Origin: Lumnitzera littorea
Lineage: Eukaryota > Streptophyta > Magnoliopsida > Myrtales > Combretaceae
Length of the DNA: 64,000 nt
Assembly: GCA_024138015.1 (NCBI GenBank)
Contig: JAMXBB010000001.1
Coordinates: 130,633,547-130,697,546 of the forward strand
Reading direction: 5' to 3'
How positions within the stretch are numbered: the stretch's first letter is position 1; every line of letters starts with the position of its first letter. The notes below the pieces were generated by a model. That model searched no databases and was not told where the DNA came from. It saw nothing but the letters and a program-made list of their open reading frames with translations. Shown in pieces: positions 1-11,230 of the stretch. The translations under genes were made by a program, and so were the position numbers.

Positions 1-1263
1 AAGCATAAGCCCAGGCTCGGCTAAGGTTTTAGAACTAACTACAGCAGCACCAAAGCTGAGCTAGATGGATCATATCTGGAGTTATTTGGAGTAGGGCATG
101 TTGTTGGAAGACAGGAAGGAGGCAAAGAAGCTCCGGTACCATACCACCAATTACACATTAGTCGACGGCGTCTTGTATCATCGAAGAGTTAACCTCCCCC
201 TACTTCGATTCCTCCAAGAAAGGAAAGGGTTGTGCTTCATGGAAGACTTGCATGTCGAAGTGTGCAGCAATTACATTTAGTCCCAAGCCCTCTACTTATG
301 GGTACTACGACTCGAATATTGCTGACCTACCATAAGGTAAGATACAAAGGTTGTAGCTTAGAAGTGCCAGCAGTGCTAGAAGCATACCCCAGTCAGCCAT
401 ATGCCTAGCATTGCTCTCCAATCCCTGACTAGCCTATAACCTTTCGCGTAATGGGAGATTGATATTCTCGACGCCTTCCCGAAAGCTTTGTGAGGACGGC
501 AACTCATAATTATCGCTATTGATTACTTCCCGAAGTAGGTGGAGGTTGAGGCAATACCTATAATCACAAAGAGAAGTGTTGAGTCCTTCGTTAGAAACAA
601 CATTCTCTCCTGGTTTGGAGTCCCTTATGCCCTCATCACAGACAATGGCCAATAGTTTGATAACCCTAAGTTTAGGGAATTTGGCACTAAGCACCATATG
701 ACCCCGCACTTCACCTTAGTTGCCCACCCCCAATCGAACAGACAAGTGGAAGCGATCAATCGGGTCATTTTAGATAGCCTGAAAAAGTATGTAGACCAAT
801 CTCAGCTGCCTAATATCTTGTGGGGGTACAGGACCACGCACCGCATTTCCATAGGCGAGACCCCCTTCCGTCTGGCTTTCGATTTCGAAGTAGTCTTCTC
901 TATCGAACTTAAGCTCCCTAATATCCAGACTCGAAGTTTCGAAACCACCCTTAACGACTCATTGTTACAGGCAAGCATTGACATAATCGAGGAAATCAGA
1001 GACCTTGCTATCACTTGAGTTACCCCGTATCAACATCGGGCCGCCTAATATTACGACTAGAAGGTCAAACACAAGGAGTTTAAGGTCAACGACCTAGTGT
1101 ATCGAAAACTAGAGGCCACAAGATCACACAAAGGATTGGGCAAGCTGGCCCCTAATTGGGAAGACTTGGTTAGAGTCAAGGAGAGTTTAGGCAATGAAGC
1201 ATATAGGTTGGAAAGATTGAATGGCGAGCTTATCCCATACACATGGAATGCCGATAATCTCTA
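1..1263 (+). pseudogene. Tat-lineage pol 3' end: integrase, with stop codons
   Basis: Conceptual translation gives the linker before integrase, then the start of the zinc-binding domain (KLRYHTTNYTLVDGVLYHRR near 126-190) and a late CQQC of the HHCC finger near 370. The catalytic core shows WEIDILDAFPKA near 450 for the first Asp, ITDNG near 635-650 for the second Asp, and HPQSNRQVEAINRVI near 725-770 with the catalytic Glu. A C-terminal segment with KLAPNWED and LNGELIPYTWNADNL ends at a stop at 1261-1263, typical of the end of Tat pol. Several in-frame stops (for example near 278 and 1016) break the frame. Integrase would insert the cDNA copy into the genome; this copy cannot encode it. Confidence 0.82.
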
Positions 1264-1409
1264 ACTGTATTTTGACTAAGAATTTTGTTATATAAAATTT
1301 TTTCTTTCAATTGTGATGAAATAAAAGTTCTCAATTGATTGTAATTTCTCTCTTTCGTTCCCTTTCTTTCTCTTGCCTTGCGAGCCTTTGAAGAGGCACA
1401 GGGATAGTT
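1264..1409. other. short non-coding spacer after Tat pol
   Basis: This is the spacer between the pol stop and the tandem-repeat block. It holds a T-rich stretch and no ORF of note. Confidence 0.5.
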
Positions 1410-2400
1410 AACCTAGACAGGTCGAAACACTACTGACTTAACCTCCCTTAGGGTAACCTCGACAAAGGAAAACACCCCCTGCATGCAAAAACTCCCCCAT
1501 AACGAGTAGGTCGAAACGCCACTGACTTGACCCCTCTTCAGGTAACCTCGGTAAGGGGAAACACTCTTTGCACCTAGGAACTCCCCCATTACAGGCAAGT
1601 CAAAACGCCACCGACCCGACCCCTCTTTAGGAAACTTCGACAAGGGGAAACACCCCTTGCATGCAAGAACTCCCCCATTATGGGTAAGTCAAAACGCCAC
1701 CAACCTGACCCCTATTTAGATAACCTCAGTAAAGGGAAACACCCCTTGTATGTAGGAACTGCCCTATTATAGGTAAGTTGGAATGCCTCCCTTTGGGTAA
1801 CCTCAGCAAGAGGGAACACCCCTTGTACAAAGGAACTCTCCCACATTAAGAAAACACCCCATGCATGCAGAAACTCCCCCATAACGAGTAGGTCGGAACG
1901 CCGCTAACTTGACCTCTCTTCGGGTAACCTCGGTAAGGGGAAACACTCTTTGCACATAGAACTCCCCCATTACAGGCAAGTCAGAACGCCACCAACCCGA
2001 CCCCTCTTTAGGAAACTTCGATAAGGGGAAACACCCCTTGCATGCAAGAACTCCCCCATTATGGGTAAGTCAAAACGCCACCAACTTGACCCCTATTTAG
2101 ATAATCTCAGTAAAGGGAAACACCCCTTGTATGTAGGAACTCCCCTATTACGGGTAAGTTGGAATGCCCCCCTTTGGGTAACCTCAGTAAGAGGGAATAC
2201 TCCTTGCACAAAGGAACTCCCCCACACTAGGCAGGTCAAAATACTACTGACCTAGCCCCTTAAGGTAACCTCAACATAAGGAAACACCCCTTGTACAGAG
2301 GAACTTCCCCACATTGGGTAGGTTGGAATGCCGCAGATCTAATTCTTGCTAGGGTAACCTCAGTAAGGGGAAGCATCCCTTGCACAAAGGAACTCCCCTT
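1410..2400. repeat. tandem array of about 89-bp units in the Tat element
   Basis: A unit carrying aggtcgaaacgccac, then tgacccctctt, ggtaacctcg, ggggaaacacccc and aggaactcccccatta recurs roughly every 89 bp from about 1415 to 2400, with some shorter units (near 1772 and 2160). On top of this a block of several units is duplicated: gcatgc at 1481 and at 1863 begin near-identical stretches, giving a 382-bp higher-order period. The array sits between the end of pol and the end of the antisense ORF. Tandem repeats in this part of Tat elements are known and can seed satellite DNA; any such role here is inference. Confidence 0.9.
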
Positions 2401-2581
2401 AACTATTAACCTAAGAAAATATATTCAAAGACAAAGAAAAAGGAAAGGATGTCTTAAAAACATTTATCTAGTCATTCATGAATTGTTTAATTACATAACA
2501 AAGGCTGGCATCATAACTTGACTTACATTGATTTAAAAAAAAAAACAAACAAAAACAAAAGAAAGAAGAAAGAGAAATCTA
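2401..2581. other. spacer with A-rich tract
   Basis: An A-rich stretch near 2536-2578 separates the tandem array from the end of the antisense ORF. No coding signal is seen. Confidence 0.4.
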
Positions 2582-5500
2582 CTATTTCCTAGGATTAGCT
2601 AACTCCGGTAATCCAAAAAGATTGAAGGCATCTATTTACTTAGATGTTGATCTATCGTTGCTTTAAGCAGCAAGCCTTGACTTAGAGTGGGGCTTAAGTG
2701 ATGTAAACCAGAAACAGGAGGAAGATTTCCCTCAGATGATTGATCTTAAGGAATTGCTTTAGGGGTAGTCTCTTATTAGGCTATTGAGGCAAAAGCAGAT
2801 GTAGAAGCACCTTACCCTACCCTAGCAATAGAAGGAGCACCTACATCATCACCAACCGCCTAGGCAGACTCCCTTTCTCGAGCCAAGGCTTCCCTCTTCT
2901 CATTAAATGTCGGGGAGTCTAAAAAGTCGAGGAAGATCAAGTCTAGGTCCAAATACTAGGAGAGAACCTCCCCTCGAGTGTAATGGGCGAAGTCAAGGAT
3001 AGGTCCTCTAGTTCTTCTAACCACTCCTCGGTGTTCCGATAGTTGGCGATCGCCTTCTTAATGGCGGCGACGCTGAAGACCTCTACACTCTCCATCTTGG
3101 AGATAATTTCTTCCATCTCTGAAACTCTATCTCGTAGCTCCCCGACCTACCTCTCCAAATCGATTCTCAAACTAGCCAGCTTTAGTGATGTGGCCTTAAT
3201 CCCCTTACACTCGAACACCTTCATCGCTAGCTCATTTTGCAACCTAGCTACAGACACCTTCAGCTCAGCATTCTCTCTTTCGAGTCAAGCCCTAGCCTTA
3301 CCCTCCTTGTCTAACCTCCGAGACAGACGAGCCTTCAGGTCCTCTGCCTTCTCAACCGCCTTCTTAGCCTTGTCCCTCTCCCGCTACAAGTCCTTCAGCT
3401 TAGCCTTAAGCCCCACCACCTGTACAATAAAGCAACGCAGGAGCCTATTAGCATTGAGAAATTTTTTCAAGTACCTTTTACTAAAAGTCTCAACCTCTAG
3501 TAGGTACTTTTCATATTAACACAATGCCTCTCAAAAGCCCTTTACCTCTTTTTAGGTGGCATTAGACTTGTTTAGCTGAAGCAACACCTGGCCATGGTAT
3601 TGCAAGACGGAAATGAAGGTCATCATTAATTAAACGATGCTTACAAGCACAAAGCACGACAATACAGAAACTTCAAAACCTTACCTGTTGCATTAGCATG
3701 CTCAAGTGTCTCGCTGTTTATACGAGTTCATCCCCAACTTCCTAGGAAAGCCCTTTGAGGATAGCTTAATCATCAAGGGTGTAAGACCCCATCGAAGCTT
3801 GGTAACCGAGTGTCTGATGCCATAGCATTAGATCGTTGGCATAAACCTCCTACTTCAGCCTAAAGAGCTTCCCTCAAACCCTTTTCATTTCAATCTCAAG
3901 GGGGCCTCACATTAGCGCGTCATCCCAGGAAGTGTGTAGCACCTCCTAGATAGAGTTTAGCCCTATCCCCATCAGCCTATAGTTATTTAAGACTTCAAAA
4001 AATGCATCTCCCATATCGTCGATGCTTTGATAGGGATGGGCCATCGACCACTCATTCCACTTCCCCTTGCCTAATGGTGCCTTCACCAGGGCCTTCTGTT
4101 TCTTTGCCCTGGGACATAGTTCTTTAGACATTTTCAGAGCCTTGCACTTCTGGCCTACAACTTAAAGGAGAGCGACCCCTTTGGCAATCTCCTCCTCCCT
4201 TGCCCTTGGAGGGGAAAGCATTAGTACAACAGGCCCTTCCATTGCGGTGCCTTCTTTGCTAACAATGATGGACTCGGTTAGAGTCATAAGGGCTAGAGCA
4301 AGCATAGCTACACCCAAAGGCTCTACATCTACGAGCTCGTCCTGAATGCTAATGGGAACTCCTTGAGGAATAGACTTCGACTGTGCCTTATTGCTCTCCC
4401 CGAGTCCTAGCCTTAGCTTTGTGATCCTCCCCCTTAGTAGATCGGCCCTTGTTCTGGCCTAATAGCGACTCATCAAATTGTTTATAGATGGATGAGGCAT
4501 TCTTGAAGCTAAGCTTTTGCTTAAAAAAAAAAAATCAATGGTAACTTGGTAAAGGAAAACAAAAACAAACCAAAAGAAATTGCCACTACCATTCGCAAAA
4601 CACTATCATGACTAGCAAGACCAAGGAGGTCCTCCCATCCTACAAGCATCGGACGAAGTGGCTCAACATTAGCATAACAAATGTAGGCACGTAAGAATGA
4701 ACTTGTACCTTCAACCTACTTCTCCACCACAGCTTTCTTTATGCTTAGGAAGATATCGAAGATAAGGTGCCAAAAATACCTCTCCACGGTCTCCGTAATG
4801 TTAATCTCTTAGCCATCTCTTAGGGCCATAGAGGCTAGGATCTCTTAGGTAGCCTCGGTGTCACTGGGAGCGAACATCTTCTCACCCCGAGTACGAACCA
4901 TCCTAGTCCACTAGGTTTAGAAATTCGCTTCTTTGGGCAGTTCAACCACCATATATTCATCTTGCCAACCTTTGACCAAATCTACAAGGCTACAGAACAA
5001 CTTCTTCCCTAAGCACGGTTGGAGATAAGGCCATCCTCCACCACTCTTCTACATGTAGAAGTGACAGAAGAGCTCGAGTGTAACCCTTATCACCAAGTAT
5101 TCACAAAGTGCTTAGAAAGCATTTAGTACCCTCCACCCATCGACAGGGACTTTTCATGGACTGTAGCGGTAATAGTCAAAAAGCTCTTTCTCAAAGCTCC
5201 ATCTCGAAGCAACTTGGAGGGAGACACTACCCAAACTCTAAGCACTTTTCAAATATTGCGAAGCACCTCCTTGACAATAGAGCCACTCGTTCATCCCTAC
5301 CCGACAACCTAATCTGCCACCTAAGGATCACTTCCTTAATAAAGTTGCTTATGATACAATTGGGAGTAGATTGCTTACTCCTACTTACACAATCATTAGG
5401 CCCCTTACTCGTCTCGAGAGCGCAGAACAAATCCTTCATGGGGGGCAAGGGAACGTCTACATATACGTCCTTGAGGATGGCATTGATAATTCTGGCCCTA

Positions 5501-5661
5501 TCCAATGCTTCCACAGCCATCCTCGTAGATTGGTCGAGTTGTACAAGTGACAAGATCTCGCCTTCTTGCGCTTAAGGGGGATCACTCCTTGTAGAATTAG
5601 AACTAAAAGTAAGCAACGGCAAAGAGGAGTTAGCCTCACCTCTATTGGTTAACATGATCAT
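2582..5661 (-). pseudogene. antisense ORF of the Tat element (plant 'putative gypsy type transposon' family), decayed
   Basis: Read on the minus strand, a broken frame runs from an ATG ATC ATG at 5661 down to paired stops near 2582, ending in DAFNLFGLPELANPRK. From the N terminus there is a variable region (SLVQLDQSTRMAVEALDRAR), a globular part with VDGWRVLNAF, LELFCHFYM, GGGWPYLQP and LVKGWQDEYMVVELPKEA (about 5150-4900), and a long charged heptad-like coiled coil with KDKAKKAVEKAEDLKARL-type sequence (about 3520-3040). This order matches the plant family annotated as putative gypsy-type transposon (Pfam Transposase_28), found in antisense ORFs of Tat elements. Its function is unknown; despite the Pfam name there is no evidence that it is a transposase. 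Multiple stops and frameshifts are present. Confidence 0.75.
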
Positions 5662-5787
5662 AATTCTCGAAGAAGGAAGAAAGGCTTGAAACTTTTGAGA
5701 AAGGTTTGAAAGTGCGAATTCAAATGCAAAAATTGCAATGATTGAGTGAAAAGATTGTAAAAAAGCACTCTTTCTTTGTGATACTCC

Positions 5788-5795
5788 TATTTATA
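5788..5795 (-). promoter_or_regulatory. TATA box for the antisense ORF
   Basis: The minus strand reads TATAAATA about 130 bp upstream of the antisense ORF start codons at 5661/5655, a sensible spacing for a Pol II promoter with a short leader. That this drives antisense transcription is inference from position. Confidence 0.5.
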
Positions 5796-6440
5796 AGCAA
5801 ACCGCTTAAGAAGCTGTATAGGTAGTTATAGGGATCCGTATAAGCACGAATCCCTTGGAATGCTGCATAGCAGACACGTGGAAAGCATCTCGATTGCACA
5901 GTCACCTTTAAAAGGTAAAAGGCATGTAGCTGTATGCTAGTCTACAGCAATACGACATCTGTCATGTCACATTTAATACACAGAATACAAGCGGGAAAAA
6001 GTCACATTTTGAAAAAAGTTCCTTCGACAAGAAGCTTCTTCAGGGCCTATCTAATTTCCACCTAGTCAACATGATAAAGGTACGATATAGTCGCTTCTGG
6101 TTAGCCTTCATTGAGCACTGTTTAGACAAACCGGTTCGTAACCTTGAAGCGCCTGCCTAGTAAGTTACAAGGGTATCCCAATCTAATGCCCCAACCTAAG
6201 TCTCGTTTGGGGCTCTAGTACTCCACCTTAGAACTCCTCATCACTGCTGTTCATCTCGCCTCAAATATTCTCAACTCAGTTATCCATTGCCTCAAACACC
6301 ACCTCGGCTACCTTTCAATCCGGACCTCTAACGCCTGTCATGTCTACCTTGTAGTGTCAAGTCGAATTCCTTTGAGTTGGATCGATCACGCCTAAGTAGC
6401 CTATGTAACCTTTCTCCTTGCCTTCACCTTGACAATTAAA
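5796..6440. other. Tat element region between antisense promoter and polypurine tract
   Basis: Non-coding on both strands. It would hold upstream control sequence of the antisense unit and the 3' untranslated part of the sense transcript. No ORF or repeat stands out. Confidence 0.4.
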
Positions 6441-6455
6441 CTACGGGGGAGAAAG
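6441..6455 (+). other. polypurine tract next to the 3' LTR
   Basis: The sequence ctacgggggagaaag lies immediately before an LTR-like TGTTGACATGG start. A G-rich purine run in this position primes plus-strand DNA synthesis in LTR elements. Confidence 0.65.
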
Positions 6456-6950
6456 TGTTGACATGGTACTTTGGACATGGGCTCCTTAGGCTTGATTAGA
6501 TTCGACGCATCTTGTGGCCTAGAGCTCACCCCTATATACCTAAGCCCTAGGCTTGAATAGACCAAGCTCAATAAACCCTACAATGGCTATAACATATAAG
6601 ATAAGGATAAAATGGCTAAGTCCTGAATAAGTGGAACATATAGAGAACAACAACCTCACTTTCTTGCACTTACGGGAAAATATCTCTCCTGCCAACTAAC
6701 CTTCAATTGCCGACTCCACTCCACTATAAATACAAGATCATTCCCCACCAGTAAAACTCTCTACATTTTGTGTACTAAGCTTGCGTATTATTCTCACATG
6801 TTTTATACTCACAAAAGCTCACTGTTAATTTAAGTATTGGAGTGATCATGCCGAACAATCCCTCGATATCTCTTTACTGTGTATTATTTTGTAAGCTCAT
6901 GATGCGTAGAATCCAAACGACTACTAGTAAAATTCTTAAGACGACACAAC
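6456..6950 (+). repeat. 3' LTR of the Tat element
   Basis: It starts TGTTGACATGG right after the polypurine tract. It contains a TATA box (tataaata, 6725-6732) and, about 100 bp further on, the motif taatttaagtattggagtg (about 6830-6850), a variant of the acttgagcgtcggagtg motif common in the R/U5 region of Tat LTRs. The 3' end is placed at the CA of agacgacaca and is less certain. No second LTR is in the window for comparison. Confidence 0.65.
6725..6732 (+). promoter_or_regulatory. TATA box of the Tat LTR
   Basis: tataaata inside the LTR, with the conserved downstream LTR motif about 100 bp away. Confidence 0.6.
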
Positions 6951-7940
6951 TATTTAAATCTAATATACATTAAATAAATAATATAATAAAAGGTTAGACC
7001 ATTTCTATAAAAATAAAGAACCATAGAAATTCTCAAAAAATTTAGCTCTTCATTTATCCATGGTCTTTGCTTTTTTTTTTTTTAATACTTCTTTTCAAAT
7101 TCAAGCGACTATTTATATAGAATCTATTAATAACATTTAAAGTTAAACGTGACTCCTAAAAAATTTCAAATTCCAATCCTACCCTCCATCATGACTCTGG
7201 CTAAGTCATCATAATTCTAGAATTACAAAATCTTCTTTTCTCCCAAATTTCTCTTCATACGGGATTGTCTCTTCTTTCTCCTGCAAAACTTCATGGGTGG
7301 CTTTAATAAGCAAATAAGGACAAATAAAGCTCTGTTTGGCACGACGGATCGTTACAAATTTAGATTTTTCACGATCAAGTTGCAATGTTTACTTGATGCA
7401 AGTCAAAGTTAGCCTATTGGAACAAGATAAAAAGAGCCGACTTTTCACCCAACTCCATTTGCTTTTATCTGTGGAATTCAAACCAAACATAACACGGATG
7501 AAATTATTGATTTCTTTGCTGCCCCGCCCGCCTACTCATGTTGATATTTTGTCCGAGAGAAGTTACGGATAGTGAGAACTTTTTAATAATTTAATATTAG
7601 ATATACTTCGTTTCCAAAACTAGATATGGGGCGTTTATTGAGCGTATAAAACAAATGCAAGTGTGTTTAGAGTAAGGAAGAAAATTATTATAGAGAATAT
7701 TTGAACTAAAAAAGAAACTCCTGTAATTATTTTATTGTTAAGTGTATAATTAATATTGAAAAATGTAAAAAGTTTCTTTCTTTTCTTTTTTGTTTTTTTT
7801 TTTTTTACTTTGCCAATTATCAAATGGGCTAAGGCATTTTTAACAAAAACTACATTGTTAACCTCAAATTTTCAAAAATTTAAACCTCTATGGGTAACTT
7901 TAGGCACTAAAACACTTTTGAAGTAATTATCTCATATCAA
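6951..7940. other. AT-rich DNA, nothing recognised
   Basis: Poly-T/A runs (for example near 7070 and 7795) and short random ORFs. A tgtttgg/ccaaaca pair near 7332 and 7485 was considered as a MITE but the ends do not align. Confidence 0.4.
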
Positions 7941-8030
7941 GGCGACTGGTTCAGTTGATAATTGATTAAAGTTCAAGCACTTTATATGATGCTCCAAACC
8001 GATGTGAAGGTTCGATTCATGTGCTGAAGC
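7941..8030 (+). repeat. possible tRNA-derived SINE head
   Basis: tggttcagttgataa (about 7949) resembles a Pol III A box and ggttcgattc (about 8012) a B box. The spacing of about 60 bp is longer than the usual 30-40 bp, so this could be a degenerate SINE or chance. Confidence 0.22.
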
Positions 8031-8060
8031 CTCGAGGACTTTGACCTTTCAACACTATTC

Positions 8061-10829
8061 CTAAAGTCGATGTATACAAAGTCTACCTGACTCCTACTCC
8101 TAAAGTTAAGTCTAAGATAAAAGATAAGCTCCAAAAGCGAGTAAAATAAAGGCCACAGGTTGACACGTAAAAACTTACGTTAGGACCACTATATGCATAA
8201 CGTCACTAAGCAAAATGTTGCATACCGGATAATGAACTATCAGGAAAATGGTAAGCATAGTGAAAGGGATAAGTTTTTCGGTGAAAGTGCATCCAAACAG
8301 AAAAGCCAAGCACTATGCTAAAGAAAACAAGTGTTTATCAAAGAAGGGTTGGTTGTAAATTTCTATCTGTCCCCGTGAACTGAAACCTCAACCACTACCT
8401 TCCCTCGAGTCCAAGATATTTGCTTGAATTATCCATTGTTTTCCTTTTACTCGGGCTAGAGGGATTGTATAATTCTCTATCAACTAAAGTTTCCAATGTT
8501 CTCATTGTTAGCGGTTCTCATAACCCAACTATAACAAACATGGAAACAAAATTGTCTTTGGTTCCGATTAAAGACCAACTATAAAAAATTTAAAACTAAG
8601 ACTATCGTAGTCTATTAGTTTTTTATTGAGATAAATCAAGATTCGAATCTTCTTTTCTTCATAGTTGATAAAAAATATATATATATATATGTTAATAGAA
8701 TACCTATTTACATCACTATAAGGTTATGTATACTATTGTTTGCTACCTAATCTAATTGACTAATGAACTATTAAATCAGTAAATAATCCTATTATTTGTA
8801 AACATTTACTAATATGTCCAGTATAATCCCTACGGCAAGATCATAACATCTTTTCCCAATAAAGTCTTTTCAATGATGACAGTTTCAATTTTGCATTAAA
8901 TTATTGTAAACATAGTCTTAAATAGTATTAATGTGACAATAAAGACAATTTTCCTTTTAGGTTAGTTTTGAAGTCTCCAGAAAAGCCTCATTAGTTAAAG
9001 CATCATAACCAAATCATGTGAAAAGAAAATTGAAATGATCTCTCAACTAATGAAACGCGCAAAATGATGTGGATTATTATTCTCTTATGCTAAACTTATC
9101 CATGAAATATATCCAAGAAAAAGCATTCAGCCATTTTGAAGGGATAGATCCTAATTAATAAAGTGAAGCATCACAAAAACTTATACAAACACCAAAAGAT
9201 TACAACATTGTTAAGGATTGATTGGACAGTTTCTTTTTTATTTGCTTTTTCTTTCCATAGTTAGCTCCCTTGATTATGGAAAAGATTAATTTAATATCTG
9301 ATTCAAGGAGACGGCTTAAAAAATTGATTATTATTATTCAGTAACGCCTTCCATCCTATCGGAGATTAAGGGCATGGCATTTTCGAGGGCTTCCTCTTAT
9401 GAACTTGTGTTACTATTGGTTGAAACGAAATCAACCATGACTATGAGAGCGCAAGAGAGAACTTTTCAAAATTTATTTATTTGTAATCAACATATCTTTC
9501 AAGTATCTTTTAAGTTAAGAACACACATCTTATCTCATAAATACTTTAAGGTCTTAAAATTATTGTAACAAAATGAGTATGAATATTTAAAATAGATCAA
9601 ATTTGATTTCTCTCTTTTAAAAAATTGTATATATTTGGCCAAAAATTAAAAAAAGAAAAAGGAAAAAGGAAAACAAATTTAGGTTAATTATTTTTTGGCA
9701 TTTTTCACTTTCTTTTATAATAAAATCCTCTATTTAAGATAAAGAAACTAAATTTCGAAAGATCAGAAAATGGAAAAGTATATAACTCTTGTGATGATTT
9801 TATGTTATTATATATAACTTCTTCTTTTTTAATTTAAGACGATGCATATCCCAAATGATTTGAAATATGGGTGATGATTAATTATAATAAAGCGTCATTT
9901 ACGTTGAACATATAATTCGTGCAATGTACTTTAACTAGCTATCCAAAACAGAAGTACCATCATAGGATGTCAGGTGTCAGTGGCAATGCTACAGCATTAG
10001 ACACATATTGCAGTTATTATCCACACATATTACGTTAATCCTAATAAAATAAATTAAGGATCATTTTGTGACCTTTTGGCATATTGCAGACGTTTGATCT
10101 TCCAACCAATTGTATCTTGTGATACCACTTCTTTTTTTATTATTAGAAAATTAAATTCCCAATACAGAAACCCTTTCAAAATTTAATAATCATGTTTCAA
10201 AACTTTCCATTTCAATAGGTAGTAAACTTTTTCCAAAATCATACATCGAGTGATAGCTCACCTTGTAGAGCTGAGATGTGGCATAGTTCATTAAAATTTT
10301 TACATCATGGCAGAGTTAGCGTAGTGAAATAATATGAACATATAATTTTATTAAAATATTTAAAACTTAAACTTTTATTATTTATACACCAAAGTTAGAA
10401 AAGAAAAATTATAGATAAAGCTAATGAGACCAAGCTGCTTAATACCCAAACCGGATTTAAAATGATTTGGTTACAAAATGTCAAAGATGTTTTGGACTTC
10501 TTGATCATAAACTATCTTCATTCCTAAAAACTTTTATATCATCTTGAAAAAAAAAACTTCTTCATTAAAAAATTTTTCCACTTTATTCCAATAATTCTTA
10601 AACGTGATTCTTCTAATAGATTTATCACAAATTAAAAAAAAATATATTAATTAGTGTCTTTTTAACTTATATTCTTATATTAAGTATAGAAGATTGAATT
10701 GTTATTAAGCATATTATATGGTTAATTGAAGGAAAACAATCCGTACTTTATTTCGTTTGGTTCAACACTTAAAAATTATGAATTGAACATTCAAACTAGC
10801 TTGATATAGATCGGTGAAGGTGGTAGAAT
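8061..10829. other. AT-rich intergenic DNA, nothing recognised
   Basis: No frame longer than about 65 codons and no terminal repeats that I can pair. A TA microsatellite lies near 8670-8690. The part at 8090-8500 is slightly GC-richer and may be old transposon remains. Confidence 0.4.
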
Positions 10830-11009
10830 TTACCCTTTTTCCCTCAATCGACCAATGAGGGAGGGCTTAAATGGAGTTTCGAGCTGCGCCACTTCCTGGT
10901 CAAGAAACATTGGAAGTGTGAGATACACCCCACGAGGCAAAAAGTTAAATGATAGTGTCACGTGTCTCCCTATAGCTGGGGTCAACTTCTCTTGATAGAA
11001 AAAGGCCAT
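10830..11009 (-). CDS. candidate 59-codon ORF in a GC-richer island, unrecognised
   Basis: On the minus strand an ATG at 11009 opens 59 codons (MAFFYQEKLTPAIGRHV at the start, FKPSLIGRLREKG at the end) closed by TAA at 10830-10832. Upstream on the same strand lie a telo-box-like aaaccctagc (near 11046-11056) and an AT-rich ttatttaaac (near 11115), as in leaders of plant housekeeping genes. The island 10830-11230 is clearly GC-richer than its surroundings. I do not recognise the protein and see no signal peptide, membrane span or known motif. A 59-codon frame can arise by chance, so this is a candidate only. A palindromic CACGTG at 10959-10964 lies inside the frame. Confidence 0.2.
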   Translation of the reverse strand: MAFFYQEKLTPAIGRHVTLSFNFLPRGVYLTLPMFLDQEVAQLETPFKPSLIGRLREKG

Positions 11010-11230
11010 AGAATAATTTCGTGTTAAAGCTTCTTGCTTGGACAGTAGAGCTAGGGTTTTGGGGGATTCGCTTTACGTCTCACACGGCGAGATAAACGAA
11101 CGTCTAAAAGTTTAAATAAAGGCCTATGTGGTGAAGGCCTTCATGATCTGGAAGTAAAAGGTGCGCAGTCCTGTCACCACTTCGGCGTCCTACCGTCGGG
11201 TTTTTTATTGCAGAAACGAACAGCCGGCGG

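Larger units (their letters stand above)
1..6950 (+). mobile_element. Ty3/gypsy retrotransposon of the Tat lineage, 3' half, decayed
   Basis: The order seen on the plus strand is the end of pol (integrase), a tandem-repeat block, a long ORF region on the opposite strand, a polypurine tract and an LTR. Antisense ORFs between pol and the 3' LTR are known from Tat-lineage elements such as Grande and Retand, and the integrase lacks a recognisable chromodomain tail, which also fits Tat. The 5' LTR, gag, protease and RT lie outside the window, so target-site duplication and LTR divergence cannot be tested. All coding parts carry stops, so the element is dead as a protein source. The right boundary is set where the LTR plausibly ends in CA and is uncertain by tens of bases. 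Confidence 0.8.

Noticed and set aside
3043..3519. 158-codon plus-strand Ser/Leu-rich frame
   Set aside because: It is the complement of the coiled-coil part of the antisense ORF, whose minus-strand reading is the meaningful one.
5108..5575. 155-codon plus-strand frame
   Set aside because: Shadow of the N-terminal half of the antisense ORF on the minus strand.
7329..7492. Possible small MITE with tgtttgg/ccaaaca ends
   Set aside because: The inverted ends are offset relative to the flanking taa triplets and share only seven bases.
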